Shown here piece after piece: positions 1 through 7,576 of a stretch of DNA of 35,667 nt; position 1 is the first letter of the stretch; every line of letters starts with the position of its first letter. Source of the stretch: Bacteroidales bacterium (GTDB taxonomy: Bacteria > Bacteroidota > Bacteroidia > Bacteroidales > UBA10428); NCBI GenBank assembly GCA_016936215.1, contig JAFGPL010000066.1:1-35667 (forward strand), read 5' to 3'. The notes below the pieces were generated by a model. That model was not told the DNA's origin and did not search any database. It saw only the letters and a list, made by a program, of their open reading frames with translations. The translations under genes and the position numbers were made by a program.

Positions 1-86
1 ATAGTAGCATTTAAAGCTTTTTCACTTGCAGCTTTTGTCAAACCTGACTTGCTGGCAATAGCATCAATTAATTGTCCTTTGTTCAT
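1..86 (-). CDS. HU-family DNA-binding protein, N-terminus only
   Basis: The minus strand reads from an ATG at 86-84 leftwards out of the window and gives about 28 residues beginning MNKGQLIDAIASKSGLTKAA. This is the characteristic N-terminal helix-turn-helix of the HU/IHF histone-like family, which bends and compacts DNA as a dimer. The beta-arm part lies outside the window, so HU cannot be separated from IHF-like or longer Bacteroidota HU variants. It is too short to be seen as a normal open frame here. The nearest perfect minus-strand TAnnTTTG box is far upstream, at 264-271, so the promoter is uncertain. Confidence 0.85.
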   Translation of the reverse strand, partial: MNKGQLIDAIASKSGLTKAASEKALNAT

Positions 87-478
87 AATTCTATAAGTTT
101 TATTAATACTCTGGTTAAAAATAGAAAATTGTATGAATTATTAAAAGTATTTCACTATGAAATAATTAACCAAAAACCTAAAGTTATTAACCGTTTCAGG
201 GAATTATTGTTAATAAGTCACGGTTTGAAACCGTTGATAATACTGAAATCCGTACGGTTTATTCAAAAATATTTTATGTAAAATATTAAATATCAGTATA
301 ATAAAAAACATTATTTGAGAGATTGCTGTACATGAAGCCTTTATATAAAATAGAAATACGGCAGATGCATTTTTACCGTTTTTTTACTTTTTAGGCAAAA
401 AATCATTCAATTTAAGCCTGCTATACGCTTTTTTGAATTTTTTATTGAATAATTTTAGCCACCTGCAATTACTGCCTT
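87..478. other. Intergenic region between divergent hup-like and mnmD genes
   Basis: About 390 AT-rich bases with no convincing gene. It contains a 15-base perfect palindrome at 220-234 (ACGGTTT-G-AAACCGT), a minus-strand TAnnTTTG-like box at 264-271 that could serve the HU-family gene, and a weak TTTG/TAATTTTA pair before mnmD at 432-457 whose 14-base spacing is too short for a normal promoter. No tRNA-like or riboswitch-like fold was recognised. Confidence 0.6.
220..234. promoter_or_regulatory. Perfect 15-base palindrome, operator-like
   Basis: ACGGTTT, a single central G, then AAACCGT. The symmetry stops abruptly at both ends. It lies in the shared upstream region of the divergent HU-family and mnmD genes, on the far side of the hup start. 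The size and odd-length symmetry suit a dimeric regulator, but no regulator for it is encoded nearby, so the role is unknown. Confidence 0.3.
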
Positions 479-1141
479 ATGAAACTGGTTCAAACACACG
501 ATGGGTCATTTACAATTTACTCAAACCGGATGGGTGAATGTTTTCATTCAATCAATGGTGCCGTTACCGAGTCAATGCATGTTTTTATTAACGCGGGTTT
601 TAAATATTCAGGGGAAGGACCGGTTAACATACTTGAGGCAGGGTTTGGCACAGGTTTGAACACTTGGCTTACATTGCTTGAGAGCCTCAAATCTGGCAGG
701 AGCGTAAAGTATTATACAATAGAATTATTCCCTGTAGATTCTCAACTGCTTAAAGATCTTAATTATCATAATTTTTCTGTTACCCGGGGGCAGGATAAAG
801 ACTTATTTTATTCCCTGCATAATTGCGATTGGGGAAAGGATATAAAAATCACAGAAAATTTCGTCCTCCATAAGATTAATGAAGATATTAAATCCACAAT
901 ATTCCCCCAAGACATAGGGGTCGTCTATTATGACGCATTTTCACCAGCCACACAGCCTGAGCTTTGGAGCTTTGATATCTTTGAAAGATTGCATCAAAAA
1001 ATGCAGCCTGGCGCATTACTCACAACTTATTGCGTAAAGGGGGAGATTAAACGCATACTCAGATCGGTGGGGTTTAAAATTGAGAAACTGCCTGGCCCGC
1101 CCGGTAAAAGGGAGATATTAAGGGCCCAAAAAAGCTGTTGA
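479..1141 (+). CDS. mnmD: tRNA 5-methylaminomethyl-2-thiouridine methyltransferase, stand-alone MnmD domain
   Basis: This 220-residue protein matches the DUF752/MnmD methyltransferase family. A SAM-binding glycine motif, LEAGFGTGLN, lies at residues 52-61. The family signature YYDAFSPATQPELW is near 147-160, and the C-terminal LPGPPGKREIL segment is also typical. In enterobacteria this domain is fused to the FAD-dependent MnmC1 domain and performs the last step of mnm5s2U34 synthesis in tRNA anticodons. Here it stands alone, as is common in Bacteroidota, so it would act on nm5s2U made by the MnmE/MnmG route without an oxidase partner. The ATG at 479 is the only sensible start. It is a single gene, divergent from the HU-family gene. 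Confidence 0.9.
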   Translation: MKLVQTHDGSFTIYSNRMGECFHSINGAVTESMHVFINAGFKYSGEGPVNILEAGFGTGLNTWLTLLESLKSGRSVKYYTIELFPVDSQLLKDLNYHNFSVTRGQDKDLFYSLHNCDWGKDIKITENFVLHKINEDIKSTIFPQDIGVVYYDAFSPATQPELWSFDIFERLHQKMQPGALLTTYCVKGEIKRILRSVGFKIEKLPGPPGKREILRAQKSC

Positions 1142-1227
1142 TTTTTGTTTAAGGAAAGGTATATTAAATATGAACAATTACAGCATAGGGAGTGTTAATA
1201 AATGAATTGAAAAGAACTGTTTTCTTT

Positions 1228-1259
1228 TCTGTTAAATTAACTCAATTATTGTATTTTTA
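1228..1259 (+). promoter_or_regulatory. Candidate Bacteroidota promoter for bcp-recA
   Basis: TCTG at 1228-1231, 20 bases of spacer, then TATTTTTA at 1252-1259. Each element has one mismatch to TTTG / TAnnTTTG and the spacing is correct. Transcription would start near 1266, about ten bases before the bcp ATG. Confidence 0.4.
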
Positions 1260-1275
1260 CTAAATCTGAATCAAT

Positions 1276-1740
1276 ATGAAAGAATTAAAAAAAGGAGATA
1301 AAGCACCTCTTTTCGAGGGAGTTGACCAGGATGGCAAAGTCATAAGACTTGAAGATTTAAAGGGCAGTAACGTTATACTGTATTTTTATCCTAAAGATGA
1401 CACCCCGGGTTGTACCGCCGAAGCATGTAACCTTCGCGACAATTATGAAAAATGGATTTCCAGGGGGTATCAAATTATTGGCATAAGTCCCGACAACGAA
1501 AAATCGCACAAAAAATTCAGGGAAAAATATCAATTGCCCTTCAGCCTCATTGCCGATACCGAAGCCAGTATATTGAAATCATACGGTGCTTGGGGAATGA
1601 AGCAGATGTACGGGAAATCTTATGAAGGGGTATTAAGGACTACCTTTATTATTAATAAAGAAGGAATCATTGAAGAGGTGATAAAAAAAGTAGATACAAA
1701 AGATCATACAACCCAGATTATTAACGAATTAAAACTCTGA
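1276..1740 (+). CDS. bcp: Thiol peroxidase Bcp / peroxiredoxin Q
   Basis: This 154-residue protein is an AhpC/TSA-fold peroxiredoxin of the Bcp/PrxQ class. The peroxidatic cysteine C46 sits in DDTPGCTAEAC and the resolving cysteine C51 is five residues later, the intramolecular disulfide arrangement of this subfamily. It reduces hydrogen peroxide and organic hydroperoxides in the cytoplasm with thioredoxin as electron donor. There is no signal peptide. The length is normal and the ATG start is clear. The recA start is only 24 bases after the stop codon, so the two are probably co-transcribed, linking peroxide defence with DNA repair. Confidence 0.95.
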   Translation: MKELKKGDKAPLFEGVDQDGKVIRLEDLKGSNVILYFYPKDDTPGCTAEACNLRDNYEKWISRGYQIIGISPDNEKSHKKFREKYQLPFSLIADTEASILKSYGAWGMKQMYGKSYEGVLRTTFIINKEGIIEEVIKKVDTKDHTTQIINELKL

Positions 1741-1764
1741 AATACATAATAATAATTTATTGAG

Positions 1765-2784
1765 ATGACAAAAGAACAACCAAACGACAACCTTCGGCAA
1801 CAAAAACTCAAAGCGCTTGAGCTTACTTTAGGCAAGATAGAAAAAGACTATGGCAAAGGTGCCATTATGAAAATGGGCGACCATGCCATTGTGAATGTAC
1901 CTTCCATTCCCTCGGGCTCCGTTGCGCTTGACCTGGCACTTGGTGTCGGGGGATATCCAAGGGGTAGGGTAATTGAAGTCTTCGGGCCTGAATCTTCAGG
2001 TAAGACTACACTCACGATTCACGCAATAGCCGAAGCTCAAAAAGCCGGCGGCATTGCAGCTTTTATTGATGCTGAGCATGCTTTCGACCGTTTTTATGCC
2101 CAAAAACTTGGGGTGGATGTTGAAAACCTTTTCATTTCGCAGCCCGATGATGGTGAGCAGGCACTTGAGATTACCGATCATCTTATTCGTTCCGGGGCTA
2201 TTGATATAATTGTTATTGATTCGGTGGCTGCCCTTACACCCCGTGCTGAAATTGAAGGAGAAATGGGCGATTCGAAACTCGGGTTGCAGGCCCGGTTAAT
2301 GTCACAGGCTTTGCGAAAATTAACTGCCAACATCAGCAAAACGAATACATGCTGCATTTTTATCAACCAGTTACGCGAGAAGATCGGGGTAATGTTTGGT
2401 AACCCTGAGACAACCACTGGGGGAAACGCCCTGAAGTTTTATGCATCGGTGCGTATTGATATACGAAAAATGAACCAGATAAAAGAAGGTGAAGAGGTGC
2501 TGGGAAACCGTACCAGGGTTAAAATTGTTAAAAACAAGCTGGCGCCGCCATTCAGAAAAGCAGAGTTCGATATTATGTACGGCGAAGGTATTTCAAAAAT
2601 TGGAGAAATTATTGATCTGGGCGTGGAATGCAATATCGTTAAAAAAAGCGGGTCGTGGTTTAGCTATGGCGATACCAAACTGGGACAGGGCAGGGATGCT
2701 GTAAAAGCTTTACTGGCAGATAACCCTGAACTTTGTGATGAACTGGAAACAAAAATTAAGGATGTTTTAAAGCCGCCGCAATAG
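1765..2784 (+). CDS. recA: Recombinase RecA
   Basis: This 339-residue protein is a full-length RecA. It has Walker A GPESSGKT at residues 74-81, the DAEHAFD segment, the Walker B-like [22 protein letters not shown], the L1/L2 DNA-binding loops with [10 protein letters not shown] and NPETTTGG, and a C-terminal domain. It forms ATP-dependent filaments on single-stranded DNA, drives strand exchange and, where LexA exists, co-cleavage. No SOS-box-like palindrome was seen upstream. It follows bcp by 24 bases and is followed by a non-coding repeat element before the convergent rpoD. Confidence 0.98.
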   Translation: MTKEQPNDNLRQQKLKALELTLGKIEKDYGKGAIMKMGDHAIVNVPSIPSGSVALDLALGVGGYPRGRVIEVFGPESSGKTTLTIHAIAEAQKAGGIAAFIDAEHAFDRFYAQKLGVDVENLFISQPDDGEQALEITDHLIRSGAIDIIVIDSVAALTPRAEIEGEMGDSKLGLQARLMSQALRKLTANISKTNTCCIFINQLREKIGVMFGNPETTTGGNALKFYASVRIDIRKMNQIKEGEEVLGNRTRVKIVKNKLAPPFRKAEFDIMYGEGISKIGEIIDLGVECNIVKKSGSWFSYGDTKLGQGRDAVKALLADNPELCDELETKIKDVLKPPQ

Positions 2785-2815
2785 TATTCTGTAGAGTTCT
2801 AAGTATTGGTTACAT

Positions 2816-3110
2816 AAATGAGGCTGTGTAAAAAGTCACTTCTTTTTCATTCTGAATCCCGACGAATCGGGATGAAGAACCTTTTCTCACAGCCTGTTCC
2901 GCAAATGCGGGAACCGAAGGGAGTAACTTTTCTCACGACTGAAAGGAGTAATCTATATTACAAAATATGAGATGTTTATTACATGAGCTCGTCTGCCTGG
3001 ATGAACCAGTCAGACAGGCCTGCCTGGTTTGGCAGACAGGCTTCGCTAAGTTCGCTATTGCTCAACATGACAAATCGTGTTAAAAAAAGGCTTTTTACAC
3101 AGCCTCATTT
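2816..3110. mobile_element. MITE-like non-coding element with 20-bp perfect terminal inverted repeats
   Basis: The 20 bases at 2816-2835 (core ATGAGGCTGTGTAAAAAG) are the exact reverse complement of 3091-3110. They bound about 295 bases without a credible gene. Inside are several fold-back units: ATCCCGA-cgaa-TCGGGAT near 2857, GTTCCGCA/TGCGGGAAC near 2896, and GCCTGCC/GGCAGACAGGC near 3018-3041. The 10-base word CTTTTCTCAC is repeated directly at 2881 and 2927. Clear target-site duplications are not visible; TA dinucleotides flank it only with a one-base asymmetry. The right end reaches the last base of the rpoD stop codon. Short terminal repeats, no coding capacity and stacked hairpins suggest a non-autonomous transposable element or composite intergenic repeat. 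Confidence 0.65.
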
Positions 3111-3970
3111 TATCCCAAATAGGGTTTCAGTAACTTACTTCTTGAAGTGTGACGAAGCCTGCGTATGGCTTTTTCTTTAATCTGCCTTACCCTTTCGCGG
3201 GTTAAACCAAATTGTTCACCTATCTCTTCGAGGGTTTTCTCCTGGCAGTTAATCCCAAAAAAGAACCGGATGATATCGCGTTCCCTTTCGGTTAGCGTGG
3301 CCAAAGCCCTTTCAATTTCTTTCATCAGCGATTCACCTATCAGTTTGTTGTCGGCTTTTGGCGAGTCACTGTTAATTAATATATCGAGCAGACTATTTTC
3401 TTCGCCTTCCTGAAACGGGGCATCAACAGAAACATGACGGCCTGAAACACGAAGCGTATCTGAAATCTTTTCCTTGGGAAGCTCAAGCGTGTCGGCGAGT
3501 TCTTCGGGAGTCGGGATTCTTTCGTACTGCTGTTCGAATTTATTAAAAGCTTTATTAATCTTATTCAGCGAACCTACCTGGTTTAGCGGCAGCCTTACTA
3601 TTCTCGACTGCTCTGCCAAAGCCTGTAAAATAGACTGGCGTATCCACCAGACAGCATAAGAGATAAATTTGAAACCTCTTGTTTCATCAAATTTCTCAGC
3701 AGCTTTAATAAGGCCAAGGTTTCCTTCGTTGATTAAGTCAGGAAGGCTTAATCCCTGGTTCTGATATTGTTTTGCAACAGATACCACAAACCTAAGGTTT
3801 GCCCTTGTGAGTTTTTCAAGGGCAGTTTTATCACCCTTTTTTATCCTTTGAGCGAGTTCAACCTCTTCCTCTACGGTTATAAGTTCCTCTTTACCAATCT
3901 CTTGCAAATACTTATCAAGCGATGCGCTTTCTCTGTTGGTAATTGATTTTGTGATCTTAAGCTGTCTCAT
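3110..3970 (-). CDS. rpoD: Primary RNA polymerase sigma factor (sigma-70/RpoD family)
   Basis: This 286-residue protein is the short Bacteroidota type of housekeeping sigma factor, lacking the long region 1.1 and non-conserved insert of E. coli RpoD. Region 1.2 is about residues 17-50. Region 2, with [32 protein letters not shown] and the promoter-melting segment [14 protein letters not shown], spans about 56-125. Regions 3 and 4 follow, with the helix-turn-helix [28 protein letters not shown]. It directs core polymerase to the TTTG / TAnnTTTG promoters found throughout this window. It converges on recA; its stop codon at 3110-3112 abuts the inverted-repeat element. Confidence 0.96.
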   Translation of the reverse strand: MRQLKITKSITNRESASLDKYLQEIGKEELITVEEEVELAQRIKKGDKTALEKLTRANLRFVVSVAKQYQNQGLSLPDLINEGNLGLIKAAEKFDETRGFKFISYAVWWIRQSILQALAEQSRIVRLPLNQVGSLNKINKAFNKFEQQYERIPTPEELADTLELPKEKISDTLRVSGRHVSVDAPFQEGEENSLLDILINSDSPKADNKLIGESLMKEIERALATLTERERDIIRFFFGINCQEKTLEEIGEQFGLTRERVRQIKEKAIRRLRHTSRSKLLKPYLG

Positions 3971-3993
3971 GTGTACCTTTCAAAAAATTTCTG

Positions 3994-4026
3994 CGAATTT
4001 AGACTATTTTTAAATATAATATCAAA
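3994..4026 (-). promoter_or_regulatory. Candidate rpoD promoter
   Basis: Read on the minus strand, TTTG (4026-4023) is followed by 21 bases and TAAATTCG (4001-3994), six of eight matches counting the two free positions. Transcription would begin near 3987, giving a leader of about 17 bases before the ATG at 3970. Confidence 0.45.
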
Positions 4027-4043
4027 ATGAATTATTTTCTGTA

Positions 4044-4074
4044 AATAAAAAAGGCCTGCAAGTTGCAAGCCTTT
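4044..4074 (-). terminator. Intrinsic terminator after htrA
   Basis: The arms AAAGGCCTGC (4050-4059) and GCAAGCCTTT (4065-4074) pair with one mismatch around a five-base loop. On the minus strand the stem is followed by a run of T residues. It lies 27 bases beyond the htrA stop codon and separates htrA from the rpoD promoter. Confidence 0.75.
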
Positions 4075-4100
4075 AATTTATTTTTGAAAGGTATGCCGCT

Positions 4101-5531
4101 TTACAGTCCGAATGCATAATACGCCACTACACCATCAGGATAAATACCTTCAATGAAGACACCACCCCTTGTGCTGTCAATGATCTTCTTAAACGTCTCA
4201 ATGGTTTCAACGGATTTGTTGTTGACTTTTGTAATAATGAACCCTTCCTTTATTCCTGCAGAACGAAGCTTGCCTGCTGAGAGTTCTGTAATCTTAACCC
4301 CATTGGCTAAGCCAAGTTCTTTCTTTTCATTACTACCTAATTCAACCAATTTTGCTCCAAGTACGGTTTCGTAGGTTCCCGGTTTTACAATTTTTGTATC
4401 TCCTTGCAGGTTACGTAAAGTTACATCAAATTGTTTCGTTTTACCTTTTCTTTTCGTCAATACAGTTATTTTATCCCCTGGCCTGTAACGGTTTACCTGT
4501 TCGGTGAGTTCTGCAGGACTCGATACATTTACATCATTAATCTTTAATATCAGGTCGCCGGCTTCGATACCGGCATCTTTGGCTGCGCCACCATCGCGCA
4601 CTTCGGCTACATAAACCCCTTCTATTTTATCCAATCCTTGTTCTTTTATGAGGTCGGCTGTAACATCTGAAATTGTAACACCCAGGAAAGCTCTCTGAAC
4701 TGAGCCGTATTCAATAAGGTCTGCAATAACTTTCTGAACAATACTTACCGGTATCGCAAATGATATGCCGGCATAACCTCCCGACGGTGATACAATGGCG
4801 GTATTAATCCCTACCAGTTCACCTCTTTTGTTGACCAATGCACCACCTGAATTTCCCCGGTTTACTGCAGCATCTGTCTGGATAAATGACTCTATCCTGT
4901 AATTATCCTGTATAATGCCAAGATTTTTACCTTTGGCGCTTACTATACCCGCTGTGACAGTTGATGCAATGTTAAAAGGATTACCGACAGCCAACACCCA
5001 TTCTCCCACTTTAAGGTCGTCTGAATTTCCATACCTGATGTAAGGCAGGTCTTTGGCATTTACTTTTATTAATGCCAGATCGGTGCTTGGGTCGGCCCCG
5101 ACAAGTTCGGCACTGAATTCTCTTTTGTCGTTGAGCGTAATTTTAATTTTCTGGGATTTCTCCACCACATGGTTATTTGTTACAATATATCCATCGTCTG
5201 AAACGATTACCCCCGAACCAAATCCGAGCACCGGTTCAGGTTCCTGGTAACGGTCTCCGTAAAAAAACTCGTAGATCGGATTGCGATAGGTCGTAGCAGT
5301 CATTTCTGTAGTAACATGCACCACTGTGTGAACCGACTGCTCTGCAGCATAGGTGAAGTCAAGCGTGGTTTCATTAAATTCTCCCGGCAGGTTTACATAC
5401 CTGACAGGGGTTTCTACCCTTGCTGATAGAATTCTTTTCTCCTTATCAAAAAAAACTGAATATGAAAAAAGGGCTACCAAACCTCCGGCAATGGCAATCG
5501 CAAAAATTAAAATGATATGTTTTGCTTTCAT
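4101..5531 (-). CDS. htrA: Periplasmic serine protease HtrA/DegP-like (Do family)
   Basis: This 476-residue protein begins with an N-terminal hydrophobic segment (about 5-27) that acts as a signal peptide or membrane anchor. A trypsin-like protease domain has the triad H121 (VTNNHVVE), D151 (STDLALIKV) and S228 (NRGNSGGAL). PDZ1 covers about 281-370 and a more divergent second PDZ covers about 385-476. Family members degrade or refold damaged envelope proteins and respond to envelope stress. The 45-residue stretch between anchor and protease resembles the regulatory N-terminal segment of the family. It is a monocistronic gene with its own terminator, divergent from the acyl-CoA synthetase gene. 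Confidence 0.95.
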   Translation of the reverse strand: MKAKHIILIFAIAIAGGLVALFSYSVFFDKEKRILSARVETPVRYVNLPGEFNETTLDFTYAAEQSVHTVVHVTTEMTATTYRNPIYEFFYGDRYQEPEPVLGFGSGVIVSDDGYIVTNNHVVEKSQKIKITLNDKREFSAELVGADPSTDLALIKVNAKDLPYIRYGNSDDLKVGEWVLAVGNPFNIASTVTAGIVSAKGKNLGIIQDNYRIESFIQTDAAVNRGNSGGALVNKRGELVGINTAIVSPSGGYAGISFAIPVSIVQKVIADLIEYGSVQRAFLGVTISDVTADLIKEQGLDKIEGVYVAEVRDGGAAKDAGIEAGDLILKINDVNVSSPAELTEQVNRYRPGDKITVLTKRKGKTKQFDVTLRNLQGDTKIVKPGTYETVLGAKLVELGSNEKKELGLANGVKITELSAGKLRSAGIKEGFIITKVNNKSVETIETFKKIIDSTRGGVFIEGIYPDGVVAYYAFGL

Positions 5532-5570
5532 AACTGTTTTGTTTATTTCATTTCAACAATTTGTAACTGT

Positions 5571-5578
5571 CAAATCTA
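5571..5578 (-). promoter_or_regulatory. Perfect -7 box for htrA
   Basis: The minus strand reads TAGATTTG, a full match to TAnnTTTG, 40 bases before the htrA ATG. The best upstream partner, ATTG at 5597-5594, is only 15 bases away, so the -33 element is not convincing. Confidence 0.45.
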
Positions 5579-5709
5579 ACGCCAAAGTTAAAACAATGTT
5601 CTTTTAGCATTACTGAATTAACATTATTTAACCAATTTCAAGAGAAAGCATGACAAAATTTCATGTTTGATAGTAAAACTGTTTTTAATGTGAATAATTA
5701 CAAAATATG

Positions 5710-5717
5710 TATATTTG
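5710..5717 (+). promoter_or_regulatory. Perfect -7 box that decides the start of the acyl-CoA synthetase gene
   Basis: TATATTTG matches TAnnTTTG fully. The upstream in-frame TTG at 5715 lies inside it, so that codon is not in the transcript. Transcription should start near 5724 and translation at the ATG at 5739. The -33 element is weak (AATG, 19 bases upstream). Confidence 0.5.
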
Positions 5718-5738
5718 AGAAAATTAAAACAAGCTTTC

Positions 5739-7535
5739 ATGGAACCAAAACGTACATTCGACCTGCTTGAAGACTATCGTACAAAGTATGCTTATAAACA
5801 GGATGCAATTGTGGCAAAAGAAAAAGGGGAGTGGGCGAAATACAGCGCGGGTGATTACGTAAACCATTCAAATTATATTAGTTACGGACTTTTAGCCTTG
5901 GGGCTGAAAAAAGGGGATAAAATAGCCACCATTTCAAATAACAGGCCTGAATGGAATTTTATTGACATGGGAATGGCCCAGGCCGGTATTGTGCATGTGC
6001 CTATTTATCCTACAATTAGCAGTGAGGATTATGAATATATTCTCAACCATTCACGGCCAGCATTGGTAATTCTTTCAGATAAGTCGCTATGCGATAAAAT
6101 ATGTCCTGTGGCCAAGAAAGTTGATTCTGTAAAAGATGTATACAGTTTTAATGAAGTGGATGGGATTAAAAACTGGAGAGAAATAGTGGACCTTGGTATT
6201 AAAAGTGCAGGTAAATTTAAATCAGAACTCGAAAAAATCAAAAACAGTATCAAAGAGGAAGAACTTGCTACAATCATCTATACTTCTGGTACTACAGGTA
6301 ATCCTAAAGGAGTTATGCTGTCGCACAAAAATATCATGAGTAATGTTCATTCAATTTCACAGGTTTTTGATTTTAACGATACCCACAGGATTTTAAGTTT
6401 TCTGCCAATAAGTCATGTTTTTGAGCGTACCATCAATTATTATTTTCAGCGGGTCGGCATCAGTATATTTTATGCCGAAAACATGGGAACAATTACCGAT
6501 AACCTGAAAGATGTGAAACCCCATGTTTTTATTGCTGTTCCGAGGGTGCTTGAAAAAGTTTATGATAAAATCATTGGTAAAGGAAAAGACCTGAAAGGGA
6601 TTAAAAAGCAGATATTTTTCTGGGCAGTGAAACTTGGAGCAAAATACAAATTCAATAACGGTAACAGTAAGTTTTATAACCTCAGGTTAAAATTAGCCAG
6701 GAAACTTATATTCAGCAAATGGAGTGAAGCCCTTGGCGGACAATTAGAGGTTGTTGTCGCAGGCGGTGCTGCCTTGCAGCCAAGGCTGGCTATTATATTT
6801 AATGCCGCGGGGATTCCTGTGGTAGAAGGATACGGCATGACCGAAGCTTCACCGGTGATCGCCACCAACCGGCCACCTGACAAGAATGAAGTCTGCGTAG
6901 GCACTGTTGGGCCTGCAATTCCCGGTGTGCATGTGAAAATCGCTGACGACGGCGAAATATTGTGTAAAGGCGATAATGTGATGATGGGCTATTATAATGA
7001 ACCTGAACTAACCGCCGAAGTTATTGATGCTGACGGTTGGCTGCACACCGGTGATATCGGGGAACTGGTGAAAGGGAAATTTTTAAAAATCACCGACCGA
7101 AAGAAGGAGATGTTTAAACTTTCAAGTGGAAAATACATAGCCCCGCAACCCATCGAAAATAAGCTTAAAGAATCGTTTTTTATTGAACAGGCTATGGTGA
7201 TCGGTGAAAATGAGAAATTTGCCAGCGCACTGATTTCCCCGAATTTCCCTTTTTTACATAACTGGTGTTCGCTGCATGATGTAAAATACCGCGATAACCC
7301 CGAACTTATTCAGCACCCAAAGGTTGTTGCACGATTTCAGCGTGAAGTGAATGAGATTAATAAACAAATCGGGGCAACAGAACAAATTAAACGTTTCAGG
7401 CTTATTAACGAAGAATGGACCCCGCAAACCGGGGAGTTATCACCCACTTTAAAACTAAAGCGCAAATACCTTACAAACAAATACAAAGAGGTGATTGACG
7501 AGATTTATTCAGTTCAGAAAAACGGTAACCTTTAA
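5739..7535 (+). CDS. Long-chain fatty acid-CoA ligase (AMP-forming)
   Basis: This 598-residue member of the ANL superfamily is close to FadD/FAA-type long-chain acyl-CoA synthetases. The ATP/AMP-binding P-loop is at residues 181-190 (YTSGTTGNPK). Later motifs are EGYGMTEASP, the hinge-proximal GWLHTGDIGE, and TDRKKEMFKLSSGKYIAPQPIEN near the domain swivel. It activates fatty acids via acyl-AMP to acyl-CoA for lipid synthesis or degradation. No signal peptide is seen. The ATG at 5739 is chosen over an in-frame TTG at 5715, because the TTG falls inside a perfect TAnnTTTG promoter box. It stands alone and converges on the hybrid kinase with a 41-base gap. Confidence 0.92.
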   Translation: MEPKRTFDLLEDYRTKYAYKQDAIVAKEKGEWAKYSAGDYVNHSNYISYGLLALGLKKGDKIATISNNRPEWNFIDMGMAQAGIVHVPIYPTISSEDYEYILNHSRPALVILSDKSLCDKICPVAKKVDSVKDVYSFNEVDGIKNWREIVDLGIKSAGKFKSELEKIKNSIKEEELATIIYTSGTTGNPKGVMLSHKNIMSNVHSISQVFDFNDTHRILSFLPISHVFERTINYYFQRVGISIFYAENMGTITDNLKDVKPHVFIAVPRVLEKVYDKIIGKGKDLKGIKKQIFFWAVKLGAKYKFNNGNSKFYNLRLKLARKLIFSKWSEALGGQLEVVVAGGAALQPRLAIIFNAAGIPVVEGYGMTEASPVIATNRPPDKNEVCVGTVGPAIPGVHVKIADDGEILCKGDNVMMGYYNEPELTAEVIDADGWLHTGDIGELVKGKFLKITDRKKEMFKLSSGKYIAPQPIENKLKESFFIEQAMVIGENEKFASALISPNFPFLHNWCSLHDVKYRDNPELIQHPKVVARFQREVNEINKQIGATEQIKRFRLINEEWTPQTGELSPTLKLKRKYLTNKYKEVIDEIYSVQKNGNL

Positions 7536-7576
7536 TGCCGGTGTTTTTGCGCTTCAGCCTTGGTGTTCGTTGTAGT

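Noticed and set aside
72-281. A 69-residue plus-strand frame at the left edge
   Set aside because: It overlaps the start of the HU-family gene on the other strand, has no recognisable domain and has AT-rich intergenic composition.
432-457. TTTG ... TAATTTTA as the mnmD promoter
   Set aside because: The spacer is 14 bases, too short for the Bacteroidota primary sigma factor.
2983-3180. A 65-residue frame inside the inverted-repeat element
   Set aside because: It is built from the repeat's hairpins and runs into rpoD antisense; no protein-like conservation is apparent.
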